Origin: Caulobacter segnis
GTDB taxonomy: Bacteria; Pseudomonadota; Alphaproteobacteria; Caulobacterales; Caulobacteraceae
DNA length: 64,000 nt
Direction of reading: 5' to 3'
Assembly: GCF_019931575.1 (NCBI RefSeq)
Contig: NZ_CP082923.1
Coordinates: 3,162,001-3,226,000, forward strand
Shown piece after piece: positions 51,863 to 59,268 of this stretch. Position 1 is the first letter of the stretch. Every line of letters starts with the position of its first letter. Position numbers and translations under genes: made by a program. The notes under the pieces were generated by a model that was not told the origin of the DNA, did not search any database, and saw only the letters and a program-made list of their open reading frames with translations.

Positions 51863-52340
51863 TTATACTCGCGATACGTGTTTACGTCGTAATTTTATCA
51901 TAGGTTGCAAATCCGATTGATTTCGCGACTAATGCTTTCGCTTGGGAAGCAGGCGCGCGAAACGGCCGGCATCGGGGCCCTCAATCCGCCGTTCGCGTTC
52001 GTCGCATGGTCACGGGAGCGAAACCGATGGCGACCTACACGATCCGCATCTGCAAGCCGTTTCAACTCGGCATGAGTTGCGCGGCCGACGGCCGCCGCGC
52101 GCCGGACCATGTCATCCAGGGCGCGAACGACGCGCTCGGCGTCACCGAAAGCTGATCTCAACGCCCGCCAGGCGCTGCCAGGGCGGATCGTCGGACCGGG
52201 CGCGCTGGCGACGCTCCGAATGCGGAGACATCCGCGCGCGCCGTGTCCGCGCGCCCAGACACCGACCATGGTGGTCATTCGACTTTCGCTTCGGGTGGGC
52301 GCGGCCCAGTACGGTCCCGCCCTTTGAGTGGACCGAGTGA
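51863..52340. other. AT-rich spacer and left edge of accessory insert
   Basis: Apart from the remnant at 52027 this 478-bp stretch has no supported gene. The part just after apaG (51863-51945) is markedly AT-rich compared with the neighbourhood (for example TAATTTTATCATAGG), which suggests the boundary of acquired DNA. No tRNA, integrase or flanking direct repeat was found. Confidence 0.45.
52027..52155 (+). pseudogene. 5' remnant of a paralogue of the 217-aa island protein
   Basis: ATGGCGACCTACACGATCCG encodes MATYTIRI, identical in its first eight residues to the protein starting at 52846. After that the reading (CKPFQLGMSCAADG) diverges and stops at 52155, giving only 42 codons. It looks like the head of a duplicated or shuffled copy, or the relic of a former gene copy. 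A functional 42-aa protein cannot be excluded. Confidence 0.5.
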
Positions 52341-52673
52341 ATGGAGTCCAGGGGGGAACGGCTGAGCCGCGCCATCAAGGGACGCGGCATCTCCAAGATG
52401 ATGGCCTTGGCGCTGGATCTCGACGTGCACGAGAGCGCCATCAGCCGCTGGCGCAAGGACGGCCCGATGTCGCTGGAGAACGCCGCGCGCATCTCCGAGG
52501 TGCTGGACATCTCGCTGGACTGGCTGGTCCTGGGCCGAGGCGAGATGGACGCCCATTCGGCCGAGAGCCTGGCCTCGGAAGAGTTCGAACTCGTCCAGAT
52601 CGCCCGCAAGCTGAGGCGCAACACGCTGCAGCGCCTCGTGGCGCTGCTGGACGACATGACCCAGTCACCTTGA
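52341..52673 (+). CDS. XRE-family (Cro/C1-type) transcriptional regulator
   Basis: A 110-aa phage-repressor-like protein. GISKMMALALDLDVHESAISRWRKDGPMSLENAARISEVLDISLDWLVLG, read in parts, is a full HTH domain with the recognition helix ESAISRWRK and the SLDWLVLG signature. The tail (LVQIARKLRRNTLQRLVALLDD) is helical, for dimer formation. It lies directly upstream of the two unknown genes; a palindrome at 52699 is a likely operator. Confidence 0.92.
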   Translation: MESRGERLSRAIKGRGISKMMALALDLDVHESAISRWRKDGPMSLENAARISEVLDISLDWLVLGRGEMDAHSAESLASEEFELVQIARKLRRNTLQRLVALLDDMTQSP

Positions 52674-52698
52674 GCCCCGCGCAAGATCGGGCCGGCTG

Positions 52699-52717
52699 AC
52701 TTGAGCGCCGCTCAAGT
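52699..52717. promoter_or_regulatory. Operator-like inverted repeat after XRE gene
   Basis: Perfect 8-bp arms ACTTGAGC and GCTCAAGT around GCC (52699-52717). It is followed by an AT-rich patch with TATAAATACAACC and TTGTTAAC, the likely promoter of the 217-aa gene. The XRE protein encoded just upstream is the natural candidate to bind here. Confidence 0.5.
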
Positions 52718-52845
52718 TGCCGAATCTATAAATACAACCAAAATTAGAACATTGTTAACTATCGGAGAGACCAAGGGATTTCAGGCCAAGACCGACGATC
52801 GGGCGGTCTCTCTCGATACCCGCCACACCCACAGGGAGAGAGAAA

Positions 52846-53499
52846 ATGGCTACCTACACCATCCGGATCTACAATCAGTCCCTCGTCGACAAGTCCTATG
52901 TCGTGTTCATGCAGGCGCCGATCGTCACCTCGAACGGCGGCACGACGCCGATCTTCACCAACGCCTGGGCCACCTTCGAGAACATCACCAACGGCGGCTG
53001 GGATCAGGTGGTCTACAACCAGACCTCCTACGCCTACTGGTCGCAGCCGGCGGAATCCCTGAGCCCCGGCGTCACCATCGACTCCGGCGGCGTCATGCCG
53101 GTCAACACCGCCACCACCGACACGGTCACCTTCACCAACACCGACGTGACCGGCTTCAACAGCCTGACCAGCCCCGGGCAGGCCCAGAACGGTTCGTTCC
53201 AGATCGTCGGCGGCAGCGACTTCTCGCCGCTGAACAACTTCGTGTTCGGCCTCGCCAGCGACAATGGCGGCGCCATCCCCTCGCCGGTCGCCAGCTTCTC
53301 GGCCGCGCCGAACGAAACCTACAACGTCACGCCGGTGGTGCAGTTCTACGTCGCCGACGGCGCCTACACCGCCGGCCAGGTCATCGATGTGACGGCGGTC
53401 TCCAGCCAGAACAAGCTGATCAACTTCACCGGCACGCCCTACACCAACGCCACGGTGGTCCAGGGTTCGAACGGTCTCTTCACGGTCAACTACGACTGA
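52846..53499 (+). CDS. Unknown 217-aa beta-rich protein
   Basis: Starts MATYTIRIYNQSLVDKSYVVF without a signal peptide. It is very rich in Asn, Thr, Ser, Gly and Val, poor in charged residues and has no cysteine, as in beta-sandwich or structural proteins. Segments such as TPIFTNAWATFENITNGG and VVQFYVADGAYTAGQVID suggest alternating strands. GGGAGAGAGAAA precedes the ATG. I recognise no family. Composition resembles exported or surface-assembling proteins, so a non-classical or type I secretion route is possible (inference). Confidence 0.85.
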   Translation: MATYTIRIYNQSLVDKSYVVFMQAPIVTSNGGTTPIFTNAWATFENITNGGWDQVVYNQTSYAYWSQPAESLSPGVTIDSGGVMPVNTATTDTVTFTNTDVTGFNSLTSPGQAQNGSFQIVGGSDFSPLNNFVFGLASDNGGAIPSPVASFSAAPNETYNVTPVVQFYVADGAYTAGQVIDVTAVSSQNKLINFTGTPYTNATVVQGSNGLFTVNYD

Positions 53500-53609
53500 T
53501 CCGAACGTCGCCGCGATCACCGTCCGATCGCGACGCCGGGCGCGGTCGCCCGCCCCACCACGGGCGGCCGCGCCACCCTTTCCCAAATCATCGAAAACGG
53601 GAGAACGCC

Positions 53610-54455
53610 ATGCCCAGCGTGCTCAGCTTCACCACGCCCGCCACGCCCATCACCCCGGTGCTGGCTAGCGGAAATTTCACGGCCCAGTTCAACGTGACCG
53701 CGACCTTCCAGCCCGACACGCCAGGCGGAAGCTGCGCGGCCCTCGTCTACCGGCAGTATCTGTACGGGAGCTACACCGTCGATGGCGTGACCATTCCGCA
53801 CTATCTGTGCCAGGCCACGAACATCGTGATCAGTCCGACGGTCCCCCAGGAGGACGGCTGCCCGCCGGTCGGCTCCAACTGCACCGGCGCCAGCGCCTAC
53901 GGCTATCGCCAGTGCAACATGACCAACCAGTACTACAGCAACCCGGACCAGGCGACCGGCGCGAACTTCTGGATGTCCGACACGCCGGGCTTCTACAATG
54001 TCCAGCCCGGCCACATCTATGGGCTCAACCTGAACTTCAACGGCCAGATCCAGAACGCCGGGGCGACCCTCAGCCAGGCCAACTGGCAAGTCCTGGGCAG
54101 CGCCACGACGCCCCCGACGGCGACGCCCCCCTCGACCGCCGGCGGCTGCACGCACAACGAAACGCCGGTCGGCCTGAGCGTGGCCGACCATCCGGACGGC
54201 GGAAGGGTGGCCATACTGAGCCTCGCCCGCGACGCGGGCGCGCCCGCGGTGGACACCGCCGCCGTCAAGCTTCGCCTGTTTGACAGGCTCGACCGCCAGA
54301 TCCAGGCAGGTCCTGCGACCGCACACGAGATCGGCGACGGACGCGCCGCCACCGCGCATCTCATCCATGCCTTGCCGGCGGACGCCGCGCCCGTCAAAGG
54401 CTTGGTGTCGATGGATGGCGTTCTCTGGGGGGAGCTGCCGGCGTTCTTCATCTAG
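53610..54455 (+). CDS. Unknown 281-aa two-domain protein, Cys-containing
   Basis: Starts at ATG 53610 after GGGAGAACGCC. Residues 1-170 are beta-rich with five Cys (SCAAL, YLCQAT, DGCPPV, SNCTGA, RQCNMT), so disulfides and export are plausible, yet there is no signal peptide. A Pro/Thr linker (TTPPTATPPSTAGGC, with a sixth Cys) joins a C-terminal domain of about 95 residues (VGLSVADHPDGGRVAIL ... DGVLWGELPAFFI). I recognise neither domain. It follows the 217-aa gene by 110 bp and probably belongs to the same unit. Confidence 0.85.
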   Translation: MPSVLSFTTPATPITPVLASGNFTAQFNVTATFQPDTPGGSCAALVYRQYLYGSYTVDGVTIPHYLCQATNIVISPTVPQEDGCPPVGSNCTGASAYGYRQCNMTNQYYSNPDQATGANFWMSDTPGFYNVQPGHIYGLNLNFNGQIQNAGATLSQANWQVLGSATTPPTATPPSTAGGCTHNETPVGLSVADHPDGGRVAILSLARDAGAPAVDTAAVKLRLFDRLDRQIQAGPATAHEIGDGRAATAHLIHALPADAAPVKGLVSMDGVLWGELPAFFI

Positions 54456-54465
54456 CCGGCGGGAC

Positions 54466-54498
54466 GACGCCAGCCTCCGCGTGCGGGAGGCTGGCGTC
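54466..54498. terminator. Bidirectional hairpin between accessory gene and hslO
   Basis: Perfect 13-bp arms GACGCCAGCCTCC (54466-54478) and GGAGGCTGGCGTC (54486-54498). It lies between two convergent stop codons and could terminate both, although uridine tracts are short. Confidence 0.65.
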
Positions 54499-54505
54499 TG
54501 TTACG

Positions 54506-55417
54506 TCACGCCGCTTCCGGCGCGTCCAGCTTGTAGACCCGCGAGCAGTACTCGCATGTCACGTGTATCTTGCCGTCCGGCTCGATCATGTCGGCCACTT
54601 CCTGCGCCGAGAACGAGTCCAGCACCACGCCGATCCGCTCCTCCGAGCAGCGGCAGAAGGCGCGCAACGGCTTTTCGTCCAGCAGGCGCACGCCGTCCTC
54701 GTTGAACAGCCGCCACAGCAGGGTCGGGGTCGAGACGGTCGGGTCGATCAGCTCGTCCTCGCCGGTGGTCTCGAACAGGGCCTGCGCGTGGGTCCAGGCG
54801 TCCTGGGTGTCGCCACGCGCCTGGTCGCCCGCGATGACCTGAATCAGGATGCCGCCGGCCCGCCACTTGGGGCCCTCGCCGGTGTCGACCTGGCCGACGG
54901 CCAGGCGCACGCGGGTCGGGGTCTGCTCCGACTGCTGGAAGTACTGCTCGGCGCACAGGGCCAGGGTCTCGCCCTCGATCGGCGTCACGCCCTGGTAGCG
55001 GTCCATGTCCGGGCCCTGGTCCAGGGTCATGATGAAGACGCCGCCGCCCAGCAGGGTCTTGGCCCCCGGACGCGCGAAGCCTTCCGAAGCCTTGGCGACC
55101 TCTTCCGGATCGAACCGGCAATAGCCGCGCAGGCCGCCCGAGGTGTCGTAGTCGACCACGACATAGCGCACCGGGCCGTCGCCCTGGGCCTGGATGATCA
55201 GGCGGCCCTCGAACTTCAGGCTGGAGCCGACCAGGGCGGCCAGGGCGCAGGCCTCGCCCAGCAGGTTGGCCACCGGCTCGGGATAATCGTGACGGGTCAG
55301 CACCTCGTCGACGGCGGCGCCGAGGCGAACGACGCGGCCGCGCACAGGCAGGCCTTCGATCTGGAATGCGGAAACGACGTCGTCGAGGACGCCGGGATTA
55401 GGGGCGATGTCGGTCAT
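54506..55417 (-). CDS. hslO: Hsp33 redox-regulated chaperone HslO
   Basis: A 303-aa holdase chaperone activated by oxidation. The C-terminal zinc site shows CRC (FCRCSEER) and CEYC, the four redox-switch cysteines, with VLDSFSAQEVADMIEPDGKI between them. The N-terminal core has LLGEACALAALVGSSLKFEGRLIIQAQGDGP in two parts. Cytoplasmic. The C-terminus is close to the convergent accessory gene. Confidence 0.95.
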   Translation of the reverse strand: MTDIAPNPGVLDDVVSAFQIEGLPVRGRVVRLGAAVDEVLTRHDYPEPVANLLGEACALAALVGSSLKFEGRLIIQAQGDGPVRYVVVDYDTSGGLRGYCRFDPEEVAKASEGFARPGAKTLLGGGVFIMTLDQGPDMDRYQGVTPIEGETLALCAEQYFQQSEQTPTRVRLAVGQVDTGEGPKWRAGGILIQVIAGDQARGDTQDAWTHAQALFETTGEDELIDPTVSTPTLLWRLFNEDGVRLLDEKPLRAFCRCSEERIGVVLDSFSAQEVADMIEPDGKIHVTCEYCSRVYKLDAPEAA

Positions 55418-55454
55418 GGGGAGGCTAGATAGGATGATGGCGGGAGAATTGCGA

Positions 55455-55612
55455 GAGTGGGGCGGTTCTCCTCCCCACTAGGGGAGGTAGATCGCCGCGG
55501 ATACGCGGCGAGACGGAGGGGGTCGCGAAGCGATGCAACGCCTCCCTCCCCAAAGCCCCCTCCACCGCCGTTCGGCGGTCCCCTTCCCCCAGAGGGGGAG
55601 GAGAGAAGCGAG
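55455..55612. repeat. Composite dispersed intergenic repeat
   Basis: Between hslO and argF a 160-bp block carries nested palindromes: CTCCCC/GGGGAG, ATCGCCGCG/CGCGGCGA, CACCGCCGTTCGGCGGT, and CCCCAGAGGGGGAGGAG. Phrases such as GGGGAGGTAGATCGCCGCGG and GGACGGAGGGGGT are typical of Caulobacter-type interspersed repeats. Not coding. Confidence 0.65.
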
Positions 55613-55617
55613 CAACC

Positions 55618-56553
55618 TCAGCCGATCGCGCCGAACGCCCAGGCCAGTACGGACTTCTGGGCGTGGATGCGATTCTCAGCCTCGTCCCAGACCAGCGAGC
55701 GCGGCCCGTCCAGGACGGCGTCGGTGACTTCCTCGCCCCGGTGGGCCGGCAGGCAGTGCAGGAAGACGCCGTTGGCGGCGGCCAGGTCCATCAGCCGGTC
55801 GTCGACCTGGTACGGCTCCAGCGCGGCCAGGCGCTCGTCATGGTCGGTGTCGCCCATCGAGACCCAGGTGTCGGCCACGACGACGTCGGCGCCGGCGACG
55901 GCCGCCTTGGCGTCGGTGGTCATGCTGACCTTGCCCTGAAGGCTCTCGGCGCGCGCCAGGTCATGCAGGTCGGCGTGATAGACCGCCGGGCAGGCGATCT
56001 TCAGCTCGAAGCCCAGCAGCGGCGCGGCGTGGATGAAGCTGGAGCAGACATTGTTGCCGTCGCCGACCCAGGCGATCGTCTTGCCGGCGATCGGGCCGCG
56101 ATGCTCCTCGATGGTGAGGATGTCGGCCATGATCTGGCAGGGATGGCTCTTGTCGGTCAGGCCGTTGATCACCGGCACGCTCGACACCTGGGCGAAGCGC
56201 TCGACGTCGGCGTGGCTGTTGGCGCGGATCATCACCGCGTCGACCATGCGCGACAGCACCTTGGCGGTGTCCTCGATGGTCTCGCCCCGGCCCAGCTGCA
56301 TATCCGACGAGGTCGAGATGATGGCGCTGCCGCCCAGCTGGCGCATGGCCGCGTCGAACGAGAAGCGGGTGCGGGTCGAGTTCTTCTGGAAGATCATCGA
56401 CAGCACGCGATCCTTGGCCGGCGCGTCGGCGTCGACCTTGCCCTGCGGCCAGCCCTTGCGGGCGGTCTTGCGGGCGTGGGCGTCGTCCAGCATCAGGCGC
56501 AGGGTCGCGCCGTCCAGCTTCCACAGGTCGATGAAGTGCCGGGGGGTGGTCAT
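55618..56553 (-). CDS. argF: Ornithine carbamoyltransferase ArgF
   Basis: Arginine-pathway enzyme making citrulline from ornithine and carbamoyl phosphate. The carbamoyl-phosphate motif [13 protein letters not shown], then [20 protein letters not shown] and [24 protein letters not shown] and [11 protein letters not shown] are complete. The ATG at 56553 (311 aa) has AGGG 11 bases upstream; ATG 56562 is in frame with the spacing too short. 60 bp after argD, so part of an argD-argF operon. Confidence 0.96.
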   Translation of the reverse strand: MTTPRHFIDLWKLDGATLRLMLDDAHARKTARKGWPQGKVDADAPAKDRVLSMIFQKNSTRTRFSFDAAMRQLGGSAIISTSSDMQLGRGETIEDTAKVLSRMVDAVMIRANSHADVERFAQVSSVPVINGLTDKSHPCQIMADILTIEEHRGPIAGKTIAWVGDGNNVCSSFIHAAPLLGFELKIACPAVYHADLHDLARAESLQGKVSMTTDAKAAVAGADVVVADTWVSMGDTDHDERLAALEPYQVDDRLMDLAAANGVFLHCLPAHRGEEVTDAVLDGPRSLVWDEAENRIHAQKSVLAWAFGAIG

Positions 56554-56622
56554 GTTGGCCATGTCCCTAACGGTTCCGCCCGCCCCGGTGTCCTGGAGCG
56601 GGCGGCCAATGCGTTTTGTTGC

Positions 56623-57837
56623 TTAGGCGGCGGCCTTGGCGCGGGCGGTTTCGCAAGCCTTCTCGAGCTTGGCGATCGCTTCGCTGGCTTCCTCGACGGT
56701 CAGGTTCAGCGGCGGCAGCAGGCGCACGCAGTTGTCGCCGCCGCCGGCGATCAGCAGCTTCTGATCACGGGCCATGACCATGAACTCGCGGTTGTTCGGG
56801 ACAACCTTGATGCCGATCAGCAGGCCCTTGCCGCGGATGTCGACGATGACGTCCGGGAAGCGGTCCTTCAGGCCGTTCAGCTGCTGGGTGAAGTAACCGG
56901 CGACGGTCTTGACGTTGTCCAGCAGCTCTTCGGTGTTGATCGCGTCGAAGGCCGCCTTGCCGACCGCCATGGCCAGCGGGTTGCCGCCGTAGGTCGAGCC
57001 GTGGGTGCCGGGGGTCATGCCCTTGGCGCCCTCGTTCGTGGCCAGGCACGCGCCGACGGGGAAGCCGCCGCCCAGGGCCTTGGCCACGCACATGATGTCC
57101 GGCTCGCTGCCCGGGGCCCACTCGTGGGCGAACAGCTTGCCGGTCCGGCCCATGCCGCTCTGCACTTCGTCGTAGATCAGCAGGACGCCGGCGTCGCGGG
57201 TGATCTGGCGCAGCTCCAGGAGCTGAGCCTCGGTCAGGGCGCGCGCCCCGCCCTCACCCTGCACGGGCTCGATGATGATCGCCGCCGTCGTCGGGCCGAT
57301 CGCGGCCTTCAGGGCTTCCAGGTCGCCGAACGGCAACTGGATGAAGCCCGGCAGGCGCGGGCCGAAGCCGTCCAGATAGCCGGCGTTGCCCGAGGCGTTC
57401 ACCGCCGCGTACGAGCGGCCGTGGAACGAGCCGTCGAAGCCGATCACGTCGATGCGCTCGGCCTGGCCGTTCACCACGTGATAGCGGCGGGCGGCCTTCA
57501 GGGCGCACTCGATCGCCTCGGTGCCCGAGTTGGTGAAGAACACCACGTCGGCGAAGGTCGCGGCGCACAGCTTGTCGGCCAGCACTTCCTGCTCGGGGAT
57601 CGTGTAGATGTTCGAGACGTGCCAGAGCTTCTCGCCCTGGGTCTTCAGGGCGTCGACCAGCACCGGGTGGGCGTGGCCCAGGCCGCAGGTGGCGATGCCC
57701 GCCACGCAGTCCAGGTATTCGCCGCCGTCCGTCGAGAACAGGCGCGCGCCTCGGCCTCGTTCGAACGCCAGCGGAGCGCGGTTGTACACGCCCATGATGT
57801 GGTGCTGCGAGGAGTTGGACGACGTCGCGGTGCTCAA
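56623..57837 (-). CDS. argD: Acetylornithine/succinyldiaminopimelate aminotransferase ArgD
   Basis: A 404-aa class III PLP aminotransferase. TNSGTEAIECALKAARRY, GFDGSFHGRSYAAV, EPVQGEGG, LIYDEVQSGMGRTG and AKALGGGFPVGA (PLP lysine) are intact. I choose TTG 57837 because AGGAGGG lies 6-8 bases upstream; the open frame extends to 57933 but without a start signal. It serves arginine and probably lysine synthesis. The ribosome site can pair with the 5' leader (see leader feature). Confidence 0.94.
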   Translation of the reverse strand: MSTATSSNSSQHHIMGVYNRAPLAFERGRGARLFSTDGGEYLDCVAGIATCGLGHAHPVLVDALKTQGEKLWHVSNIYTIPEQEVLADKLCAATFADVVFFTNSGTEAIECALKAARRYHVVNGQAERIDVIGFDGSFHGRSYAAVNASGNAGYLDGFGPRLPGFIQLPFGDLEALKAAIGPTTAAIIIEPVQGEGGARALTEAQLLELRQITRDAGVLLIYDEVQSGMGRTGKLFAHEWAPGSEPDIMCVAKALGGGFPVGACLATNEGAKGMTPGTHGSTYGGNPLAMAVGKAAFDAINTEELLDNVKTVAGYFTQQLNGLKDRFPDVIVDIRGKGLLIGIKVVPNNREFMVMARDQKLLIAGGGDNCVRLLPPLNLTVEEASEAIAKLEKACETARAKAAA

Positions 57838-57897
57838 GACCGGCCCTCCTAAAAGGCAAGAAGCCCCCGCACTGTGAGTGCGGGGACCGGAAGGCCG
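57838..57897 (-). promoter_or_regulatory. argD leader with possible Shine-Dalgarno sequestration
   Basis: On the argD strand CGGCCTTCC (57897-57889) can pair over nine bases (one G-U) with GGAGGGCCG (57849-57841), which covers the ribosome site. Inside lies a perfect hairpin CCCCGCACT/AGTGCGGGG (57885-57877 and 57873-57865). The structure would hide the start site of argD. Seen in sequence; a regulatory role is inference. Confidence 0.5.
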
Positions 57898-57900
57898 CAG

Positions 57901-57929
57901 GTTGTCGCCGTGGAACGACGTCGTGTCAA
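57901..57929 (-). promoter_or_regulatory. argD promoter candidate
   Basis: Minus-strand TTGACAC (57929-57923), 14 bases, then GCGACAAC (57908-57901). The latter matches the Caulobacter housekeeping -10 GCTANAWC at seven of eight positions, with consensus spacing. Transcription would then begin at about 57894, at the start of the SD-sequestering leader. Confidence 0.6.
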
Positions 57930-57990
57930 TCAAGGGACTGTGAAAAAGCCCCTGAAAAACCGGCGAAAATCGCGGGTCTTGGCGAGAAGG

Positions 57991-58509
57991 TCACACTGCT
58001 CCGGGCGGCGGACCCGCGAACATCTTGCCGGCGACATGCGGCGTGTAGAACGCATGGTACCGCTCGCTTCCCTTGGGCGGCAGGACTTCGACCAGGAAAC
58101 GGTTGTCGATCCACAGCTCCACGAGGTCGAAGACGCCGCCGCGGTCGCAGTGCACGGCGCGCCAGCGTTTCTCGGCGCCGAGGGCCAGCAGGTCGTCGAC
58201 CGACAGCTTGGTAGTGATGGCCACGTGGAAGCCGCTGGCGTCCTGCGGCGCGCCGTCCTGGCGGATCTGGGTCTCCCACGGCATGACGAACGGACCGTTC
58301 GAGACACGGCCGTCGGGCGCGCCCTCGCCGGGGTGGTGGGCGCTGGCGTCGGGCACGACCTCGACGCCCAGCCCCGAGCCGTCGCGGGCGATGGCGACCC
58401 AGGCGCCCGGCACGACCGGGAACGGCATGACCTCGCCGTCGATGATGCGGCCGAAGACCTCGGCCGTGGCGCGGGGATCATGGGCGGGGATGGAGATGTG
58501 AGCGATCAT
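57991..58509 (-). CDS. VOC-family (glyoxalase-like) protein
   Basis: A 172-aa metal-site beta-alpha-beta protein. MIAHISIPAHDPRATAEVFGRIIDG opens a VOC module, and GFHVAITTKLSVDDLLALG with FDLVELWIDNRFLVEVLPP closes it. The His/Glu positions fit metal ligands. It may isomerise or degrade a small toxic aldehyde or antibiotic; unknown. Only 4 bp after the TetR gene stop, so both form an operon. Confidence 0.82.
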   Translation of the reverse strand: MIAHISIPAHDPRATAEVFGRIIDGEVMPFPVVPGAWVAIARDGSGLGVEVVPDASAHHPGEGAPDGRVSNGPFVMPWETQIRQDGAPQDASGFHVAITTKLSVDDLLALGAEKRWRAVHCDRGGVFDLVELWIDNRFLVEVLPPKGSERYHAFYTPHVAGKMFAGPPPGAV

Positions 58510-58513
58510 CGGG

Positions 58514-59170
58514 TCAGCTTTCCGGCTGCAGGGCGCTTGGGTCGAACTGGGCGAAGGGGTCGGGTGCGATGGACGCCGCTCCCCGAGACTTGAGGTCGGC
58601 CAGCAGCGCCTCGGTCGCCCAGCCCAGGGCGTCGACGGCGGGCTGGCCCGCGAGATTCCACTGCTCGCGCAGGGATAGCCACGCATAGGCCGAATAGAGC
58701 AACTGCAGGACGGCGGCGGCCTTGGCCTGCTCGCCTTCCGGCAGGGCGGGCGCGGCCTGGGCGACCACCGCCAGGAAGGCCTCGCGGCGCTCGGGATCCA
58801 GGCTGGAGCGCGCCGCCCGGCCCTGCTGGGTGGTGATCCTGGCGATGATCTGGGCCGGACTGGCGTCGAAGCTGGCCATCAGCGGCTTGATCTTGGCCAG
58901 CAGGTCGGCCGGTCCCTCGGGCATGCCGACCCGCACCCCGTCCTTGCGGTTCAGGTGCTCCCACAGGCCCTTGAGCAGCAGCTCGCGGCTGGGGAAGTGG
59001 CGATAGACGGTGACCTCGGTGACCTGGGCGCGTTCGGCGACGGCGCGGTTGGTCGGCTCCTGGCCGCCGCCCTCCTCCACCAGCGCCGCCATGGCCGCCA
59101 GGATGCGCTCCCGCGTGGCCTCGGCCTGGTCGCGCCGCAGCGCCGAATTATAGGATCGAACGGATGACAT
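58514..59170 (-). CDS. TetR/AcrR-family transcriptional regulator
   Basis: A 218-aa repressor. RERILAAMAALVEEGGGQEPTNRAVAERAQVTEVTVYRHFPSRELLLKG, read in parts, is a TetR HTH. The ligand domain is unassigned. The start ATG 59170 directly abuts a perfect palindrome (59171-59191), its probable own operator. It is followed in operon by the VOC gene and preceded by the ABC permease terminator. Confidence 0.92.
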   Translation of the reverse strand: MSSVRSYNSALRRDQAEATRERILAAMAALVEEGGGQEPTNRAVAERAQVTEVTVYRHFPSRELLLKGLWEHLNRKDGVRVGMPEGPADLLAKIKPLMASFDASPAQIIARITTQQGRAARSSLDPERREAFLAVVAQAAPALPEGEQAKAAAVLQLLYSAYAWLSLREQWNLAGQPAVDALGWATEALLADLKSRGAASIAPDPFAQFDPSALQPES

Positions 59171-59191
59171 GATGTAATCATGTATTACATC
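59171..59191. promoter_or_regulatory. TetR-type operator palindrome
   Basis: Perfect 8-bp arms GATGTAAT (59171-59178) and ATTACATC (59184-59191) around CATGT, immediately before the TetR start codon. AT-rich in a GC-rich setting. Position and symmetry strongly suggest autorepression. Confidence 0.75.
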
Positions 59192-59211
59192 AATTATGTC
59201 TTCACAACATG

Positions 59212-59246
59212 AAAAAGCCCCAGGCCTTGCGGACCGGGGCTTCCAA
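59212..59246 (-). terminator. Terminator of ABC permease gene
   Basis: On the minus strand AGCCCC and GGGGCT arms (59241-59236 and 59221-59216) with a short extension form a stem followed by TTTTTC. It begins about 25 bp after the permease stop and separates it from the TetR operon. Confidence 0.75.
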
Positions 59247-59268
59247 GCGGCTAAACCGTTGTTCGGGA

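Noticed and set aside
51898..52278. 126-codon open frame on the minus strand at the insert's left edge
   Set aside because: No ribosome site, no recognisable motif, and it covers the palindromic and remnant sequences in a shadow-like manner.
52701..53609. In-frame extension of the 281-aa gene back to 52701
   Set aside because: The upstream part overlaps the 217-aa gene in another frame and is Arg/Gln/His-rich; the ATG at 53610 has its own ribosome site.
55663..57852. 729-codon open frame on the plus strand
   Set aside because: Antisense to argF and argD, whose motifs are complete; composition is typical of a shadow frame.
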